From assembly GCA_031291445.1 (NCBI GenBank), contig JARLJA010000081.1:1-64000 (forward strand): a DNA stretch of 64,000 nucleotides, read 5' to 3'. Under the pieces are notes generated by a model. It ran no database searches and was not told the DNA's origin. It saw only the letters and a program-made list of their open reading frames with translations. This DNA is from Xanthobacteraceae bacterium (GTDB lineage: Bacteria > Pseudomonadota > Alphaproteobacteria > Rhizobiales > Xanthobacteraceae). The number at the start of each line of letters is the position of its first letter. The stretch's first letter is position 1. Positions 48,906-58,900 of this stretch are shown here, in pieces. The position numbers and the translations under genes are program-made.

Positions 48906-50446
48906 GGCCGCGCCCCCGCCTCGCGCCGCGGCGTGTCGGCAGCGGGCCGCTGCGCCGCCATCCAGCGGTCGAGCGCGGCGATCTCGTCCGCCGACAGGCG
49001 CAGCCCGAGCTTGGACCGCCGCCACACCACGTCGTCGGCGGTCCGCGCCCATTCCTCGGTCATCAGATAGGTCACTTCCCGTTCCGTCAGGGTGGCGCCG
49101 AAAGACTGCCCAAGGTCGGCGGCCGTCCTGGCGCCGTCAAGAATGCCCCGCGCCCGGCTGCCGTAGGCATGGGCCAGACGGTCGGCATGAAAGCGGCTGA
49201 GGAACGGATAGTCCCGGAGCAATTCGTTGCTGAGCGCCGGAAGCGCCGACACGTCCATGTCGCCGCCGGGCAGGGCCGCCGTGGCCGTCCATCCCGCCGC
49301 CGCCGCGGTGCCGCGCAGGTTGGCCGCGATGTGCCCCAGCGCCTCTTCGGCGAGCCGCCGGTAGGTGGTGATCTTGCCGCCGAAGATCGACAGCAGCGGC
49401 GCGTTGCCCGGGGTGTCGAGCTCGATGACGTAGTCACGCGTCGCCGCCTTGGCTTCGCTGGCGCCGTCGTCGTAGAGCGGGCGCACCCCGGCATAGGTCC
49501 AGACCACGTCCTCCGGCCGCACCGGCTTGGCGAAATACTCGCTCACCGATGCGCACAGATAGGTGATCTCGTCGGGCGTGATGGCAACCTTGGACGGGTC
49601 GCCCTCGTAGTCGCGGTCGGTGGTGCCGATCAGGGTGAAGTCGCCCTGATAGGGGATCGCGAACACGATGCGGCCGTCCTCGTTCTGGAAGATGTAGGCG
49701 CGGTCGTGCTCGTAGAGGCGGCGGACCACGATGTGCGAGCCCTGTACCAGGCGGACGCGGGCCTTGGCGTTGACGCCGGCGCGGCGGGTCAGCACTTCCT
49801 CGACCCAGGGGCCGGCGGCGTTGACCAGCACCCGCGCGCGCACGGTGTCCTCCGCGCCGGTCGCCACGTCCTGGATGGTGACACGCCAGCCACCGGCCTC
49901 GCGCACCGCCGCGGTGGCGCGGGTGCGGGTGCGAATCACCGCGCCGCGCCGGGCGGCATCGACCGCGTTCAGCACCACCAGGCGCGCGTCATCGACGAAG
50001 CAGTCGGAATATTCGAAGCCCCTGGTGAAGCGTCCCGGCGCGAGCGGCCGCCCGACCTCGTCGCGGCGCAGATCGACCGATCGCGCCGACGGCAGCAGCT
50101 TGCGGCCGCCGAGATGGTCGTAGAGGAACAGGCCGAGCCGCAACAGCCAGGCCGGACGCAGCCCGCGGTGATGGGGCAGCACGAAGCGCAGCGGGTGGAT
50201 GATGTGGGGCGCGATCTGCCATAGTACCTCGCGCTCCATCAGCGCCTCGCGCACCAGCCGGAACTCGTAATATTCGAGATAACGCAGCCCGCCGTGGATC
50301 AGCTTGGTCGACCAGGACGATGTCCCGCTAGCCAAGTCGTTCATTTCGCAAAGGAAAACGGAATTTCCCCGGCCGGCCGCGTCGCGCGCGATACCGCAGC
50401 CGTTGATGCCGCCTCCGATGATGGCGAGATCGAACACCTGATCCAC
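48902..50446 (-). CDS. glpD: glycerol-3-phosphate dehydrogenase (quinone-dependent)
   Basis: The 514-aa FAD flavoprotein oxidises glycerol-3-phosphate to dihydroxyacetone phosphate at the inner face of the membrane and feeds the quinone pool. Seen: FAD-binding LAIIGGGINGCGIARDAAGR at the N-terminus, SSWSTKLIHGGLRYLEYYEF, FAIPYQGDFTLIGTTDRDYE and the C-terminal cap domain (VTYLMTEEWARTADDVVWRR, SKLGL). Full length. It directly links the transporter to central metabolism; no glpK is in view. Confidence 0.95.
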
Positions 50447-50476
50447 TTGAACGCTTCCGCTCCCCAGCTCACCCGG

Positions 50477-50554
50477 TTTCGTCTCGGGCGATTTGTCTTT
50501 CGGATTTGGATTACATCACACCCGAAAACGAAAGCAAGCGAAACATATTCGAAA
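50477..50554 (-). promoter_or_regulatory. candidate GlpR operator region between glpR and glpD
   Basis: CGAAA occurs at 50523, 50529, 50539 and 50550, and its reverse TTTCG at 50477 and 50498, in a 123-bp gap that is AT-rich for this genome. Iterated TTTCG/CGAAA elements are typical of DeoR-family operators, so this is probably where GlpR binds to control glpD and the genes after it. The six elements are visible directly; binding is inference. Confidence 0.45.
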
Positions 50555-50569
50555 GTCATCGGTTCGTCG

Positions 50570-51397
50570 TCATTTCCGGTCGTCACCCTCCTCGGCCTCG
50601 CCGCTGTCGTCGCCATGCTTCGGGCCGGTCTCGATGACCTGGATGCCGCGTTCGCGGCACAGGGTGCGGAAGGCCGGCGGAATCGCCCGATCGGTGACGA
50701 AGGTGTGGATCTGGCTGATATGGGCGATCCGGACCGGGGCGCTGCGGGCGAATTTGGTGCTGTCGGACACCAGCATGACGCTGCGGGCGTTGGCGATGAT
50801 CGCCTGCGCGGCCTGCACTTCGCGGTAGTCGAAGTCGAGCAGGCCGCCCTCCTCGTCGATCGCCGACGCGCCGATGATGGCGTAGTCGACCTTGAACTGC
50901 CCGATCAGGTCGATCGCGGCCGACCCGACCACGGCGCCGTCGGCGCGCCGCACGTTGCCGCCGGCGACGATCACCTCGATCCGCGGATGACGATAGAGCA
51001 GCATCGCGACGTTGAGGTTGTTGGTGATCACGAGCAGGTCCTCGTGCGACGCCAGCGCGCTCGCGACCTCCTCGGTGGTGGTGCCGATGTTGATGAACAG
51101 CGAGCAGCCGTTGGGGATCAGCGCCGCGGCCGCAAGCCCGATGGCCTTCTTTTCCTCCGCGGCGACGAACCGGCGGGCCTCGTAGGCGAGGTTCTCGACG
51201 CCGGAGGCGATGATGGCGCCGCCGTGCACGCGGCTCATGGAGCGGCGGTCGCAGAGGTCGTTGAGATCCTTGCGGATGGTCTGGGCGGAGACCTCGAAGC
51301 GGCGCGCCAGGTCCTCCACCGTCACCCGCCCGACCGAGCGCGCGATCGCCAGGATTTCCGATTGTCGATGCGTCAGACCTGCCACGGTGATCACCAC
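50570..51397 (-). CDS. glpR: DeoR-family regulator of the glp operon
   Basis: The 275-aa product has an N-terminal DeoR helix-turn-helix (HRQSEILAIARSVGRVTVED, LARRFEVSAQTIRKDLNDL) and the sugar-phosphate-isomerase-like effector domain (INIGTTTEEVASALA, VVGSAAIDLIGQFKVDYAII, GASAIDEEGGLLDFD). GlpR typically represses glp genes and is released by glycerol-3-phosphate. Start is uncertain among GTG codons at 51397/51394 and a TTG at 51406; no strong ribosome-binding site distinguishes them. Confidence 0.9.
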   Translation of the reverse strand: MVITVAGLTHRQSEILAIARSVGRVTVEDLARRFEVSAQTIRKDLNDLCDRRSMSRVHGGAIIASGVENLAYEARRFVAAEEKKAIGLAAAALIPNGCSLFINIGTTTEEVASALASHEDLLVITNNLNVAMLLYRHPRIEVIVAGGNVRRADGAVVGSAAIDLIGQFKVDYAIIGASAIDEEGGLLDFDYREVQAAQAIIANARSVMLVSDSTKFARSAPVRIAHISQIHTFVTDRAIPPAFRTLCRERGIQVIETGPKHGDDSGEAEEGDDRK

Positions 51398-51489
51398 AGA
51401 GCCCAAGAATTGGGCTCATGGTGCATCGCCGCGTTGCAGACGGTCAACACGCGATTTGCGCGCCAGCCGTCAGCCGGCCGATTCGGACG

Positions 51490-51750
51490 TCAGCCGGCTC
51501 GCACCAACGCGTCGCCGTCAGACCCGGCAGCAGAGGCCGCTGCCTCGGCAGGCCGCTGCGTCGTCACCGCCGCGCGACGGTCGTGATCGCACCGCATCGC
51601 GGCGCGCTCGGCGTCACGTGCGTTGCGGAAATAGCGCCCTTCCAGCGGATTGAAGTCGTGGGTGGCGGCGAAGAAGCGATAGCCGGCCTGGTCGCGAACC
51701 ACGATCCCCGCGGGTCCGGAACCGACCTCGATGATGTAGGTATCTGCCAT
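51490..51750 (-). CDS. small conserved-type protein, 86 aa
   Basis: Begins MADTYIIEVGSGPAGIVVRD, then QAGYRFFAATHDFNPLEGRY, FRNARDAERAAM: a compact beta-beta-alpha pattern of ~50 residues similar to short proteins often seen in Bradyrhizobium-type genomes, function unknown. The C-terminal third is Ala-rich low complexity and may be a tail or overextension. Monocistronic, upstream gap of ~190 bp. Confidence 0.65.
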   Translation of the reverse strand: MADTYIIEVGSGPAGIVVRDQAGYRFFAATHDFNPLEGRYFRNARDAERAAMRCDHDRRAAVTTQRPAEAAASAAGSDGDALVRAG

Positions 51751-51939
51751 GGATCATCCGTAGCGCGTCGAACGACGCAATCGGCCCGATAACACCACAA
51801 GGCGCAAAAAGGTTCGATGGTGCCGGCGGGAATTTCCACATTGACCGGCGTCGCCATTGGCGGTTCGCGGATTCGATTCGGAACCGCCGACCGTTGCTTG
51901 CGGGCTTTAGGTGCTTCGCGCGACAGGAAGGTGACGGCT

Positions 51940-52527
51940 TCAGGAGCCGCGGTGCCGCGCGAGCGGCAGACTGACGTCCGCCAGCCGCACCGCGTCCTCG
52001 TCGCGGTCGAGCGCGACGTAGTCGCCATGCCAGTAGGCCAGCGCGGCGGTTCGCTCGCCGGCGCGCACCGCGGCGACGCGGCCGATGACGATGGCGTGCG
52101 AATGCCGCTCGATCACCTCCTCGACCCGACAGTCCAGTGAGGCGAGACAATCGGCGAGCACCGGCGTGCCGGTCACCAGCGTGGTCCACCGCGCGCCGTC
52201 GAAGCGCGCGGCCCCGCTGACGCCGTGGCGGCCGGCAAAGCGATCGGCGATGTCCTGCTGGTCCGCGTTCAGGATGTTGACTGCGAACGCGCGGTGTTTC
52301 TCGAGCAGCGGCCACGACGACGCGCCGCGGTTGACACAGACCAGGAGACTGGGCGGCTCAGCCGACAGCGACGTCACCGACGTCACGGTCATGCCCGAGA
52401 TCTCGGCGCCCCGTCCGACCGTGACGACGCTGACGCCGCCGGCCAGCTGGCGCATGGCGGATCGAAACCCCTCGGAGGCGACCTCGTCGTCGCGAGGCAG
52501 AATGCGGGCAAGTGCATCGAAAGTCAT
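51940..52527 (-). CDS. flavin reductase-like protein (DIM6/NTAB family)
   Basis: The 195-aa product has the FMN-binding split barrel: FRSAMRQLAGGVSVVTVG, GMTVTSVTSLSAEPPSLLVC and NRGASSWPLLEKHRAFAVNI are family motifs. Such proteins supply reduced flavin to two-component monooxygenases (HpaC type). ATG 52527 gives the normal N-terminus. It is not directly linked to the hpa genes at 62-64 kb, so which oxygenase it serves is open. Confidence 0.88.
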   Translation of the reverse strand: MTFDALARILPRDDEVASEGFRSAMRQLAGGVSVVTVGRGAEISGMTVTSVTSLSAEPPSLLVCVNRGASSWPLLEKHRAFAVNILNADQQDIADRFAGRHGVSGAARFDGARWTTLVTGTPVLADCLASLDCRVEEVIERHSHAIVIGRVAAVRAGERTAALAYWHGDYVALDRDEDAVRLADVSLPLARHRGS

Positions 52528-52725
52528 GTCTGATCCGCTGTCGCGCACGGCGCTTCGTTGTCGTCAGATCGGACAGAGAGAATGTGGGCGAGGCCCGCCG
52601 CAATCAACCTGGCTGCGAAGAAAACGATGCCCATGCTGTGCCGGGCGCGGACGGCACAGCATTCTTCCAAGGTCGACGCGGAATTCGAAACAGCTTTCGC
52701 CCTCGCCCGGACCGTGTTCCGGCGC

Positions 52726-53820
52726 TCAAGCCCCCGGGGCCGGAGGCGCGATGATGACGCCGTACCAGCCCAGACCGGCGTAGGTCTCGTAGCCCGGGGT
52801 GACGTGGAACGCGACCAGCGTGCCGGAGGCTTCCTCGTAGAAGCCGCTGCGCCGGCCCTCGAGCCGCAGCGGAACGCGCTCGGTGAGGAGGCCGGCGCCG
52901 TCGGACGCCGCGATCACCCGGCAGTTGGAGTCGACCAGCAGGACGCGGGCGTTGGCGTCGGTGCCCACCCGCACCCCTTGTACGATCGCGCGGGCCTGCG
53001 CCTCCCAATCGAAATGAATGGCGAGCACGCCGAGCGGCGCGCCATTGGCATCCCCATCGCGCCGCACGCTGGCGCAGTAGGTCGCGACCTGCGCGTTGCC
53101 GAGCATCGGCTGGCGGCCGACGTCGCCGGCGACGTAGTCGTTGCCCGATCGCAGCGCCAGCGCCGCCCTGAACCACTCCGCCGAGGCGACGCTCTGGCCG
53201 CGAACGTTGAAACGATCAGGCCGGCCGTTGGCGAGCACGACGCCGTCGAGATCGCACAGCCAGAGATCGAGATAGACGGTGTAGGCGCCGAGGATCACCG
53301 CGAGCCGCTCGGAGACGTGGGACGCGGTGTCCGGGCCGGGTGTTGTCGCGCAGTCCACGACCGCGGAATCGGTCGCCCACCACCGCACGTCGCAGGTCCG
53401 CTCGTAGAGGTTGCGGTCGATCAACTCCACCGCGTTGAGCGCGAGGTCCGTCATGCGCTCGCCGCGCGCCCGGCCGATCATGCGGCTGATCGAATGCTTG
53501 AGGTCGCCGGTGCGATGGATCAACTGCGACTCCAGCTCGCGGGCGATGGCCTCGATCTGCTGACCGACGTCGCGCACCTCCTGGGCCACGACGGCAAAGC
53601 CGCGGCCGTATTCGCCGGCCCGCGCGCTCTCGATCAGCGCGTTGAGCGCCAGCATCTTCATCTTGCCGGTGATCTGCTGGATATTGCGGGTCTTGTCGCA
53701 GGCAATCTGGTTGACCTCGTTGGTCAACCGGCCGGTCAAGGTCGAGATATCGAGGGCGTCGTCCGTCGTCTGCGTGGCGGCGGGCGCCAGGCTGCCTGTG
53801 GTCAACACGGCTCCCCCCAC
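52726..53820 (-). CDS. soluble chemoreceptor-like protein: MCP tip followed by Cache domain
   Basis: The 364-aa product has no signal peptide or membrane helix. Residues about 25-130 form a short methyl-accepting signalling hairpin with the conserved tip (MKMLALNALIESARAGEYGR, GFAVVAQEVRDVGQQ), and residues about 150-355 are a Cache-type sensor (RFNVRGQSVASAEWFRAALA, VGTDANARVLLVDSNCRVIA). The usual order (sensor first, membrane, then signalling) is reversed and the membrane part is missing. It would be a cytoplasmic receptor able to couple to CheA/CheW. A role in energy or metabolite sensing is inference. Confidence 0.82.
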   Translation of the reverse strand: MGGAVLTTGSLAPAATQTTDDALDISTLTGRLTNEVNQIACDKTRNIQQITGKMKMLALNALIESARAGEYGRGFAVVAQEVRDVGQQIEAIARELESQLIHRTGDLKHSISRMIGRARGERMTDLALNAVELIDRNLYERTCDVRWWATDSAVVDCATTPGPDTASHVSERLAVILGAYTVYLDLWLCDLDGVVLANGRPDRFNVRGQSVASAEWFRAALALRSGNDYVAGDVGRQPMLGNAQVATYCASVRRDGDANGAPLGVLAIHFDWEAQARAIVQGVRVGTDANARVLLVDSNCRVIAASDGAGLLTERVPLRLEGRRSGFYEEASGTLVAFHVTPGYETYAGLGWYGVIIAPPAPGA

Positions 53821-53995
53821 TTCATGAGGCCGGCCGTCTCAGCTGCAATCGCGGGCGGGCCGAAATCAGTCATCACCGTCAACAACAACATCAAATTCGA
53901 GCTTGTTTTGCACGATTTGAGTGAATGACCGGTAAATCACCGCCGTGCGCCGCTGCCCATCTTTTTTGCACACTGCACGCACCGCGGCCTGGCGG

Positions 53996-54409
53996 TCAGG
54001 TTTTCGCAATCGCCTGCGGGCGCCCGTCGTCATCGATGGCGACGTAGATGAAGTTGCCGTCGGTCACCAAAATCTCCGCCGACTCGTTGCGACGGCTGAC
54101 CCAGGCCTCGACGCGAATGGTGACCGAGGTGCGTCCGATCCGCGCCACCGAGCCGTAGACCGAGACCACGTCGCCGACATAGACCGGCTTGCGGAAGGTC
54201 ATCGCCTCGATCGACACGGTGACCGTGCGCGACCGCGCCGCCTTCGCCGCCCGGATGCCGCCGCCGACATCCATCTGGCTGAGCAGCCAGCCGCCGAAGA
54301 TGTCGCCGTTCTGGTTGGTGTCGGCCGGCATGGCGAGCGTGCGGATGCAGAGTTCGCCGGTCGGTTGGGTCGGCGCATCCAGCGCCCGCCGAGAAGCCTG
54401 ATCGGTCAT
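53996..54409 (-). CDS. acyl-CoA thioesterase, YciA type
   Basis: The 137-aa hotdog-fold enzyme has the signature PADTNQNGDIFGGWLLSQMD (about 29-48, with catalytic Asn/Asp), VSIEAMTFRKPVYVGDVVSV and a C-terminal strand FIYVAIDDDGRPQAI. It hydrolyses short to medium acyl-CoA. It reads opposite to no neighbour and is followed by a flavin-reductase-like gene upstream on the same strand (26-base gap), so the two may be cotranscribed. Confidence 0.9.
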   Translation of the reverse strand: MTDQASRRALDAPTQPTGELCIRTLAMPADTNQNGDIFGGWLLSQMDVGGGIRAAKAARSRTVTVSIEAMTFRKPVYVGDVVSVYGSVARIGRTSVTIRVEAWVSRRNESAEILVTDGNFIYVAIDDDGRPQAIAKT

Positions 54410-54435
54410 TGGCAATGTACTTTCATTCGGTCCGG

Positions 54436-55059
54436 TTAGTCCGGGCGCGTCATCTCGAACATGATCTCCGGCGATATCTCCGCGTAGTCGCCCATCCGGC
54501 CGGCCCGCAGGATCGGATGCGCTTCGGCGGTCTGGTAGACGCCGTCTCTGATCAGGGAGCGATCGATATGGACCGCGACCACCTCGCCGAGCGTCAGCCA
54601 GCCCGGTACATCGCGGCCTTCCTTGGTCTTGAACTGGATGATGTCGAGGACCTTGCACTCCATCGCCGCCCGGCTCTCGGCGACCCGCGGCACGTTGACG
54701 AGCCTGCCGGGGACCGGCGTCAGGCCGGCCACGGTGAATTCGTCGACACCGTGCGGCAGGTGGGCGGCGGTCGCATTCATCTGCCCCGCGATGTCCCTGG
54801 TGACGAGATTCCAGACGAACTCGCCGGTCTCCCGGACGTTGCGCACGGTGTCCTTCTCGGCGATGCTGGAGAAGCCGAGGATCGGCGGCTTGTAGTTGAA
54901 GGCGTTGAAGAAGCTGTAGGGCGCGAGATTGACCCGCCCCTCGCGGTCGCGCGACGAGATCCAGCCGATCGGGCGCGGGCCGATGATGGCATTGAACGGA
55001 TCGTGCTTCAGGCCGTGGCCGGCAGCCGGCTCATAGTAGTGGAAATCCCGCTCCGTCAT
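54436..55059 (-). CDS. flavin reductase-like FMN-binding protein
   Basis: The 207-aa product has the split-barrel flavin-binding fold of the flavoredoxin/DIM6 relatives: DPFNAIIGPRPIGWISSRDR, NLAPYSFFNAFNYKPPILGF, ETGEFVWNLVTRD. A typical role is FMN reduction or electron transfer. Start: Met at 55059 has AGAGGG about 12 bases before it; an upstream Met (55071) would leave no spacing. Next to the YciA-type thioesterase gene. Confidence 0.85.
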   Translation of the reverse strand: MTERDFHYYEPAAGHGLKHDPFNAIIGPRPIGWISSRDREGRVNLAPYSFFNAFNYKPPILGFSSIAEKDTVRNVRETGEFVWNLVTRDIAGQMNATAAHLPHGVDEFTVAGLTPVPGRLVNVPRVAESRAAMECKVLDIIQFKTKEGRDVPGWLTLGEVVAVHIDRSLIRDGVYQTAEAHPILRAGRMGDYAEISPEIMFEMTRPD

Positions 55060-55174
55060 CGGCGCCAGCATCCCTCTCGGACATCAACCAGCCGGGAGAC
55101 TAACCGGTTTTGCCCCGAAAGGCTCGGCCGCACCAGGCCTGACTGTGCAAAATCTGGCCCGACCGCTTGCGCGT

Positions 55175-55783
55175 CTATTTCGCGGGCAGGCGCGGTGCCA
55201 GCGCCGCGATGACGAAATCGACCATCTGGTCGAGGGAGGGTCCCGGCTTGGCGGTGCACTGGGCGATCACTTGGGGGTGGAAGAAGCGGGTCATCGCGGT
55301 CGTGACGGTCATGGCGGCCAGCGACACGTCGGGGGTCGCGAACACGCCCTGGCGCGCGCCGTCGTCGATCACCTTGGCGACGATGCCGGTGATGCGCTCG
55401 AAATGGGCGTTGCAGACCTCCCAGTCCTCCTCGATCGCCATCGCCACCATGTGGTGGATCTTCTCGTCGCCGGTGTAGCGTTCGGCGTTCATGTGGTGGA
55501 TCGCCGACAGCAGGCGCCGCAGCCGCGTGTCGGGGGCGTCGGTCTCGAACGCGATCGCGGTGGCGGCGGTCTCGACCTCGCCCATCAGCCGCGTCGCCAC
55601 CGCCTCGTAGATGGCGCGCTTGGACTCGAAGAAGCGATAGACGTTCGCCGGACTCATGCGCAGCAGACGGGCGATGTCGGCGACGGTCGTCTTCTGATAG
55701 CCGATCTCGCGAAACAAACGCTCGGCGGTCGCGACCACGCGTTCGCGCGTGTCGGATTCGGAAGTTTCCGCGATCATCGCCAT
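55175..55783 (-). CDS. TetR-family regulator adjacent to RND pump
   Basis: The 202-aa product has a TetR helix-turn-helix (TRERVVATAERLFREIGYQK, TTVADIARLLRMSPANVYRF, FESKRAIYEAV) and a helical effector domain. It lies just downstream of the RND efflux genes on the same strand, the usual position for a local repressor of efflux. Tandem 10-bp repeats lie 38 bases upstream of its start (55821-55857). Confidence 0.88.
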   Translation of the reverse strand: MAMIAETSESDTRERVVATAERLFREIGYQKTTVADIARLLRMSPANVYRFFESKRAIYEAVATRLMGEVETAATAIAFETDAPDTRLRRLLSAIHHMNAERYTGDEKIHHMVAMAIEEDWEVCNAHFERITGIVAKVIDDGARQGVFATPDVSLAAMTVTTAMTRFFHPQVIAQCTAKPGPSLDQMVDFVIAALAPRLPAK

Positions 55784-55820
55784 GGGTCGGATCAGCCTTG
55801 TTCTCGTGTCTTCTTATCGT

Positions 55821-55857
55821 TGTGTCGCCGTGTATCGCCGCGTATCGCCGTCGATCG
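55821..55857. repeat. 10-bp tandem repeat, about 3.5 units
   Basis: Units TGTGTCGCCG, TGTATCGCCG, CGTATCGCCG and TCGATCG follow each other exactly, with one helical turn per unit. They lie between the tetR start and the RND gene end, so they could be a cooperative protein-binding site for the TetR gene's promoter. Confidence 0.55.
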
Positions 55858-55923
55858 GCGCCTGTCATGGCGTCCGCCGCGATCCCCCACCCGCGGCCCG
55901 TGCGTCGCTCCCGGGAGGCCGCC

Positions 55924-58900
55924 TCATTCGGCCGGCTGCGGGAGGGGGGAATGCTGCGGTGCCAGAAGCCCGTCGTCGCCGGACAGGTCGGGGGCAAGAC
56001 CAACGGTCTCGGCCACCCCGCGTTCCCCCAGACTCTTGCGGAACCATAGCGCATAGAGACCCGGCAGGAAAAGCAGGGTCAGGAAGGTCGCCACGAACAA
56101 TCCGCCCATGATGGTGATCGCCATGGGCCCCCAGAACGCCGAGCGCGACAGCGGGATCATGGCGAGGATCGCGGCCAGCGCCGTCAGGATCACCGGCCGG
56201 GCCCGCCGCACCGTGGCCTCGACGATGGCCTCGCGGCGGGACAGTCCGCTCTCCACGTCGCTCTCGATCTGATCGACCAGGATGACGGTGTTGCGCATGA
56301 TCATGCCGGCGAGCGCGATCAGCCCGAGCAGCGCCACGAAGCCGAACGGCCGGTCGGCGACCAGGAGGCCGAGCGCGGCCCCGACCAGGCCGAGCGGCGC
56401 CGTGAGGAACACCAGCGCCAGGCGCGAGAAGTTCTGCAGCTGCACCATCAGCAGCGTCAGCATGGTGATGACCATCAGCGGAAACAGCACGAAGATCGAG
56501 GCATTGCCCTTGGCCGATTCCTCGATGGCGCCGCCCATCTCGATGCGGTACGCCGGCGGCAGGGCGTTGCGGATGCCTTCGAGCTTGGGCCAGATCGCGT
56601 TGCTGACGTCGGGCGGCTGGACGCCGTCGACGATGTCGGAGCGCACGGTAATCGCCATGTCGCGGTTGCGGCGCCACAGGATCGGCTCCTCGTGATCGTA
56701 TTCGATCCGGGCGACCTGGGACAGCGGCACCGCGACGCCGTCGCGGGAATAGATCGTCAGATCCGGCACGTGGGCGAGATCGAGCCGTTCGGACGCGACC
56801 GCGCGGGCGACCACACTGACCTTCTCGATGCCGTCGCGCACCGTGGTCACCGGCACGCCGGAGATCAGCATCTGCATCGCCTGGGAGATGTCCTGCGGTG
56901 TCAGCCCGAGCACGCGGGCGCGGTCCTGGTCGACCACCAGCTTGAGGTAGGGCGTCATCTCGTTCCAGTCGAGATGCGGATCGATCACCTTGTCGCTGGT
57001 CCGCATCACGTCGCGCACCTGGTAGGCGATCTCGCGCACCTTCATTGGATCAGGGCCGACCACGCGGAACTGGACCGGGAAGCCGACCGGCGGACCGAAG
57101 TTGAAACGGTCGACGCGAACGCGGGCTTCCGACAGCTGTCCGTCCTCCACCGCCTTTTCGAGCCGGGTCTTGATCCGCTCGCGCGCCTCGACGTTCTTGG
57201 CGATCACCACGATCTCGGCATAGGCCTCGTTGGGCAGCTGCGGGTTGAGGCCGAGCCAGAACCGCGGCGAGCCCTGGCCGATATAAGTGGTGTAGGTCGC
57301 GATGTCGGCGTCGTCCTTCAGGAGCTTCTCGGCCTTCTGCGCCGTCTTCTCGGTGACGCCGATCGCGGTGCCCTCGGGCAGCCGCAGCTGGAAGAACAGC
57401 TCGGGGCGTTCCGACAGCGGGAAGAACTGCTGCTGGACCAGGCCGAAGGCGGCGATCGAGAGCGCGAAGATGCCGATGGTGGAGGCGACCACGACGCCGC
57501 GGTGGCGCACGCACCAATCGACCACGCCGCGCAGCACGCGGTAGGGCCGGGTGTGGTAGATCGCCAGCGGATCATGGGCGCCGCCATGCTTGGCGGCGTG
57601 CATGGAAAAATCCGGCAGCAGCTTGACGCCGATATAGGGCGTGAAGATCACCGCCACGATCCACGATGCCACCAGCGAAATCGCGACGATCCAGAAGATG
57701 CCGCCGGCATACTCGCCGACCGCGGAATTGGCGAAGCCGATCGGCAGGAAGCCCGCCGCGGTCACCAGGGTGCCGGTCAGCATCGGGAACGCGGTGGACT
57801 CCCAGGCGAACGACGCCGCCCGCACCCGGTCCCAGCCCTGCTCCATCTTCACCACCATCATCTCGACCGCGATGATGGCGTCGTCGACCAGGAGGCCGAG
57901 CGCGATGATCAGCGCGCCGAGGGTGATGCGGTGGAGGTCGAGCCCCATGGCGTTCATGATGATGAAGACGATGCCGAGCACCAGCGGCACCGACAGCGCC
58001 ACCACGATGCCGGTGCGCCAGCCCAGCGCGAGGAACGAGACGAACAGCACGATCGCCAGCGCCTCGACGAAGGAATGCACGAACTCGCTGATGGCATGCT
58101 CGACCACGTCGGGCTGGTCGGCGATGCGCTCGAGGTCGATGCCCTGCGGCACCGACGCCATGAACTCCGCGGTCGCCTTGTCGACGTCCTGGCCGAGTTC
58201 GAGAATGTTGGCGCCCTTGGCCATCACCAGGCCGACGCCGAGCGCCGGCTTGCCGCGCTGGCGCACCTTGTAGTCCGTGGGATCCTCGTAGCCGCGGGTC
58301 ACGGTGGCGATGTCGCCGAGGCGAAACACGCGGCCGTTGCTCTCGATCGGCGTCTCGGCCACCGCCCTGGCGCCGTCGAGCGCGCCGCTGACGCGCAATG
58401 GCACCCGCTGCGACGAGGTCTCGACCACGCCGCCGGGATTGACGGCGTTCTGCTTGGCGAGGGAAGCGAAGATCGCCTGCGGCGCGATGCCGAGCGTGGC
58501 GAGCTTGGCGTTGGAGAACTCGACGAAGATCTTCTGGTCCTGCACCCCGTAGAGGTTGACCTTGGTGACGTTGGGGACCTTGAGCAGGCGCTGGCGCAGG
58601 CCCTCGGCGATGGTCTTGAGCTGGGCGTAATTGGCGCCGTCGCCGGTCATCATGTAGAGGATGGAATCGACGTCGCCGTATTCGTCGTTGACGTTCGGCC
58701 CGATCAGCCCGTCCGGCAGGTCGGCCTTGATGTCGGAGAGCTTCTTGCGGATCTGGTAGAACAGCTGCGGCACGTCCCTGGCCGGCGTGTTGTCCTTGAA
58801 CGCGACCTGCATCGCGGTGAACGACGGCTTGGTGTAGGTCGTGACCTTGTCGAAGTAGGGCAGCTCCTGCATCTTCTTCTCGATGGCGTCGGCGACCTGG

